DNA of 64,000 nt from Knoellia sp. S7-12 (lineage in GTDB: Bacteria; Actinomycetota; Actinomycetes; Actinomycetales; Dermatophilaceae): assembly GCF_040518285.1 (NCBI RefSeq), contig NZ_CP155449.1, forward strand, positions 1,612,001 to 1,676,000. Reading direction: 5' to 3'. The notes under the pieces are model-generated. The model saw only the letters and a list, made by a program, of their open reading frames with translations, did not search any database and was not told where the DNA came from. The translations under genes and the position numbers were made by a program. Positions 62,019-64,000 of this stretch are shown here, in pieces (position 1 is the stretch's first letter; every line of letters starts with the position of its first letter).

Positions 62019-63883
62019 TGACTGAGACCTCCGCGCCCGGTGAGGGTCGGCACCCGATGACCGGCAATGCGATGTCCGGCGACGCCCGGGGCGGCATGGA
62101 GCGCCACAGCTACGACGTCGTGGTGGTGGGCGCCGGCGGTGCCGGGCTGCGCGCAGCGATCGCAGCCCACGACTCCGGCGCCCGGGTCGCGGTCGTCTGC
62201 AAGTCGCTGCTCGGCAAGGCCCACACCGTGATGGCCGAGGGCGGCATCGCCGCGTCGATGGGCAATGCCTACCCCGAGGACAACTGGGAGGTGCACTTTC
62301 GCGACACCATGCGCGGAGGCAAGATGCTGAACAACTGGCGGATGGCCCAGTTGCACGCCCAGGAGGCGCCCGAGCGGGTGATGGAGCTCGAGGACTGGGG
62401 TGCGCTGTTCGACCGCACCGAGGACGGGCTGATCAGCCAGCGTGACTTCGGCGGCCACAAGTACGCCCGCCTCGCTCACGTCGGTGACCGCACCGGACTC
62501 GAGATGATCCGCACACTGCAGCAGCGCGCGGTGGCCCTCGGCATCGACGTCTTCATGGAGTGCACGGTCACCGACCTCTTCAAGGCCGACGGCAAGATCG
62601 CGGGCGCCTTCGCCTACTGGCGCGAGTCCGGCCGCTTCATCGTCTTCGACACCCCCAGCGTCATCCTCGCCACCGGAGGCATCGGCAAATCCTTCAAGGT
62701 GACCTCCAACTCCTGGGAGTACACCGGCGACGGCCATGCGCTGGCCATGCGGGCCGGCGCCAGCCTGATCAACATGGAGTTCGTGCAGTTCCACCCCACG
62801 GGCATGGTCTGGCCGCCCTCGGTGAAGGGCTTGCTCGTGACCGAGTCGGTCCGCGGTGACGGCGGGATCCTGAAGAATTCCGAAGGCGAGAGGTTCATGT
62901 TCGACTACATCCCGGACTTCTTCAAGGACGAGACGGCAGACACGATCGAGGAGGCCGATCGTTGGTACGACGACAAGAAGAACAACCGGAGACCGCCCGA
63001 GCTGCTGCCCCGTGACGAGGTCGCGCGCGCCATCAACTCCGAGATCAAGGCAGGTCGAGGCACACCGCACGGCGGCATCTATCTCGACATCGCCTCGCGG
63101 CGTGCGCCCGAGTTCATCCGCAAGCGGCTCCCGTCCATGTATCACCAGTTCAAGGAGCTGGCCGACGTCGACATCACCGCCGAGCCGATGGAGATCGGCC
63201 CGACGTGTCACTACGTCATGGGTGGCGTCGAGGTCGACGCCGACACCCAACAGAGCGAGGTGACCGGTTTGTACGCCGTGGGTGAGTGCTCGGGCGGGAT
63301 GCACGGCTCCAACCGACTCGGCGGCAACTCGCTCGGTGACCTGTTGGTCTTCGGCAAGCGGGCGGGCGAGGCCGCGACGGCATACGCCAATTCGCTCGGC
63401 GACACACGACCCCAGGTCGACGAGGCCGACGTGAAGGCAGCCCAGACGAGTGCACTGGCGCCGTTCGAGGTGGAGGGTGGGGAGAACCCCTACACGATCC
63501 AGTCCGACCTCCAGCAGTCCATGAACGACCTTGTGGGAATCATCCGCACGGCCTCCGAGCTGGAGGAGTCACTCAGCGAGATCGAGGCGTTCAAGGCGCG
63601 GGCGAAGACGATGGTCGTCGAGGGGCACCGGCAGTACAACCCCGGCTGGCATCTGGCCCTCGACCTGCGCAACATGCTTATCGTCAGTGAGTGCATCGCC
63701 AAGGCGGCGCTCGCTCGCGAGGAGTCGCGCGGCGGCCACACCCGCGACGACTTCCCGGGGCCCAATGCGGAGTGGGGGACCAAGAACCTCGTGGTCAACC
63801 TCGACGCTGAAGGCACTGGCGTTGACCTCCACGAGAAGCCGTTGCCCGAGATGCCCGATGAGCTGAAGGGGTACTTCGCATGA
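62018..63883 (+). CDS. sdhA: Succinate dehydrogenase/fumarate reductase flavoprotein subunit
   Basis: The 621-residue flavoprotein oxidises succinate to fumarate in the TCA cycle and respiratory chain. It has the FAD loop VVVVGAGGAGLRAAIAAHDS, the covalent-FAD region KAHTVMAEGGIAAS, the substrate loop EFVQFHPTGM, catalytic Arg in SEVTGLYAVGECSGG-adjacent HGSNRLGGNSLGDL, and a C-terminal helical domain. The N-terminus has about 27 extra residues before the Rossmann strand, and internal Met codons could shorten it. Confidence 0.95.
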   Translation: MTETSAPGEGRHPMTGNAMSGDARGGMERHSYDVVVVGAGGAGLRAAIAAHDSGARVAVVCKSLLGKAHTVMAEGGIAASMGNAYPEDNWEVHFRDTMRGGKMLNNWRMAQLHAQEAPERVMELEDWGALFDRTEDGLISQRDFGGHKYARLAHVGDRTGLEMIRTLQQRAVALGIDVFMECTVTDLFKADGKIAGAFAYWRESGRFIVFDTPSVILATGGIGKSFKVTSNSWEYTGDGHALAMRAGASLINMEFVQFHPTGMVWPPSVKGLLVTESVRGDGGILKNSEGERFMFDYIPDFFKDETADTIEEADRWYDDKKNNRRPPELLPRDEVARAINSEIKAGRGTPHGGIYLDIASRRAPEFIRKRLPSMYHQFKELADVDITAEPMEIGPTCHYVMGGVEVDADTQQSEVTGLYAVGECSGGMHGSNRLGGNSLGDLLVFGKRAGEAATAYANSLGDTRPQVDEADVKAAQTSALAPFEVEGGENPYTIQSDLQQSMNDLVGIIRTASELEESLSEIEAFKARAKTMVVEGHRQYNPGWHLALDLRNMLIVSECIAKAALAREESRGGHTRDDFPGPNAEWGTKNLVVNLDAEGTGVDLHEKPLPEMPDELKGYFA

Positions 63884-64000
63884 GCTACACGTTGAAGCTG
63901 AGGATCTGGCGCGGCGACAGGTCCGGTGGGGAGATCAAGGACTATCCCGTCGAGGTCTCCGAGGGCGAGGTCGTGCTCGACGCGATTCACCGCGTGCAGG
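63880..64000 (+). CDS. sdhB: Succinate dehydrogenase iron-sulfur subunit (3' end outside window)
   Basis: The 40 codons present, starting SYTLKLRIWRGDRSGG and continuing with YPVEVSEGEVVLDAIHRVQ, match the N-terminal ferredoxin-like domain of SdhB. The cluster-binding cysteines lie beyond the window edge. The start overlaps the sdhA stop by 4 bases (ATGA). Confidence 0.9.
   Translation, partial: MSYTLKLRIWRGDRSGGEIKDYPVEVSEGEVVLDAIHRVQ

Noticed and set aside
1..64000. CRISPR arrays, tRNA and rRNA genes, phage structural genes
   Set aside because: I looked for regularly spaced repeats, cloverleaf-like CCA-less tRNA signatures and rRNA core motifs and saw none; a tRNA search program would be needed to exclude a diverged tRNA.

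Overview
The window is high-GC DNA from an actinobacterium, most likely a Micrococcales member close to Intrasporangiaceae. That placement is inferred from codon use, GTG/TTG starts, GTGA and ATGA gene overlaps, leaderless -10/start arrangements, and the gene blocks mreBCD-mrdA and rpsO-pnp...dapB...folA-thyA-dapA-rnj. No rRNA, tRNA or CRISPR array was seen.

Layout. (1) 1-4197: end of mreB (cut by the window edge), mreC, mreD and mrdA, the rod-shape elongation operon; rodA, the usual next gene, is missing. (2) 4198-10431: an inserted segment holding a 3-hydroxyacyl-CoA dehydrogenase broken by an IS110-family element, a tannase/feruloyl-esterase-like secreted enzyme and a divergent PucR-type regulator. 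A second copy of the last 277 bp of mrdA (10432-10708) closes it. (3) 10755-17841: vapBC, lpdA, an intact IS481-family element sitting on the lpdA stop codon, a small membrane-anchored protein, a VOC protein, an Xre regulator divergent from a methionine aminopeptidase, and an amidohydrolase. (4) 17996-45048: a large surface-polysaccharide locus. It has nucleotide-sugar enzymes, two methyltransferases, an ABC exporter, eight glycosyltransferases, an O-acetyltransferase, a Wzz/BY-kinase, two polymerase/ligase-like membrane proteins, a deacetylase and a low-molecular-weight tyrosine phosphatase. About 21.1-31.9 kb looks acquired: lower GC, different codon use, and almost none of the host DNA word GTATGCC. 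Inside the locus is a compact module of nucleotidyltransferase, PqqD-like protein, Tat-exported protein, second PqqD-like protein and HPr-kinase-like ATPase (41333-44361). (5) 45076-53637: M16 peptidase, rpsO, pnp, a glycosyltransferase, a 46-residue protein behind a 21-bp-arm palindrome, dapB and a secreted protein. (6) 53802-64000: azlCD, GNAT, enoyl-CoA hydratase, flavin reductase, folA, thyA, dapA, rnj and sdhC-A-B (sdhB cut by the window edge).

How it works together: the polysaccharide locus supplies activated acidic sugars, assembles and modifies repeat units, exports and polymerises them, and probably controls chain length through the BY-kinase/phosphatase pair. The strongest candidates for something new are the two-PqqD/kinase/nucleotidyltransferase/Tat-cargo module, and the over-used word GTATGCC/GGCATAC, which appears in every reading frame and as inverted pairs in intergenic hairpins, like a DNA uptake sequence. 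Next come the 46-residue protein with its palindromic control region and the mrdA duplication scar.
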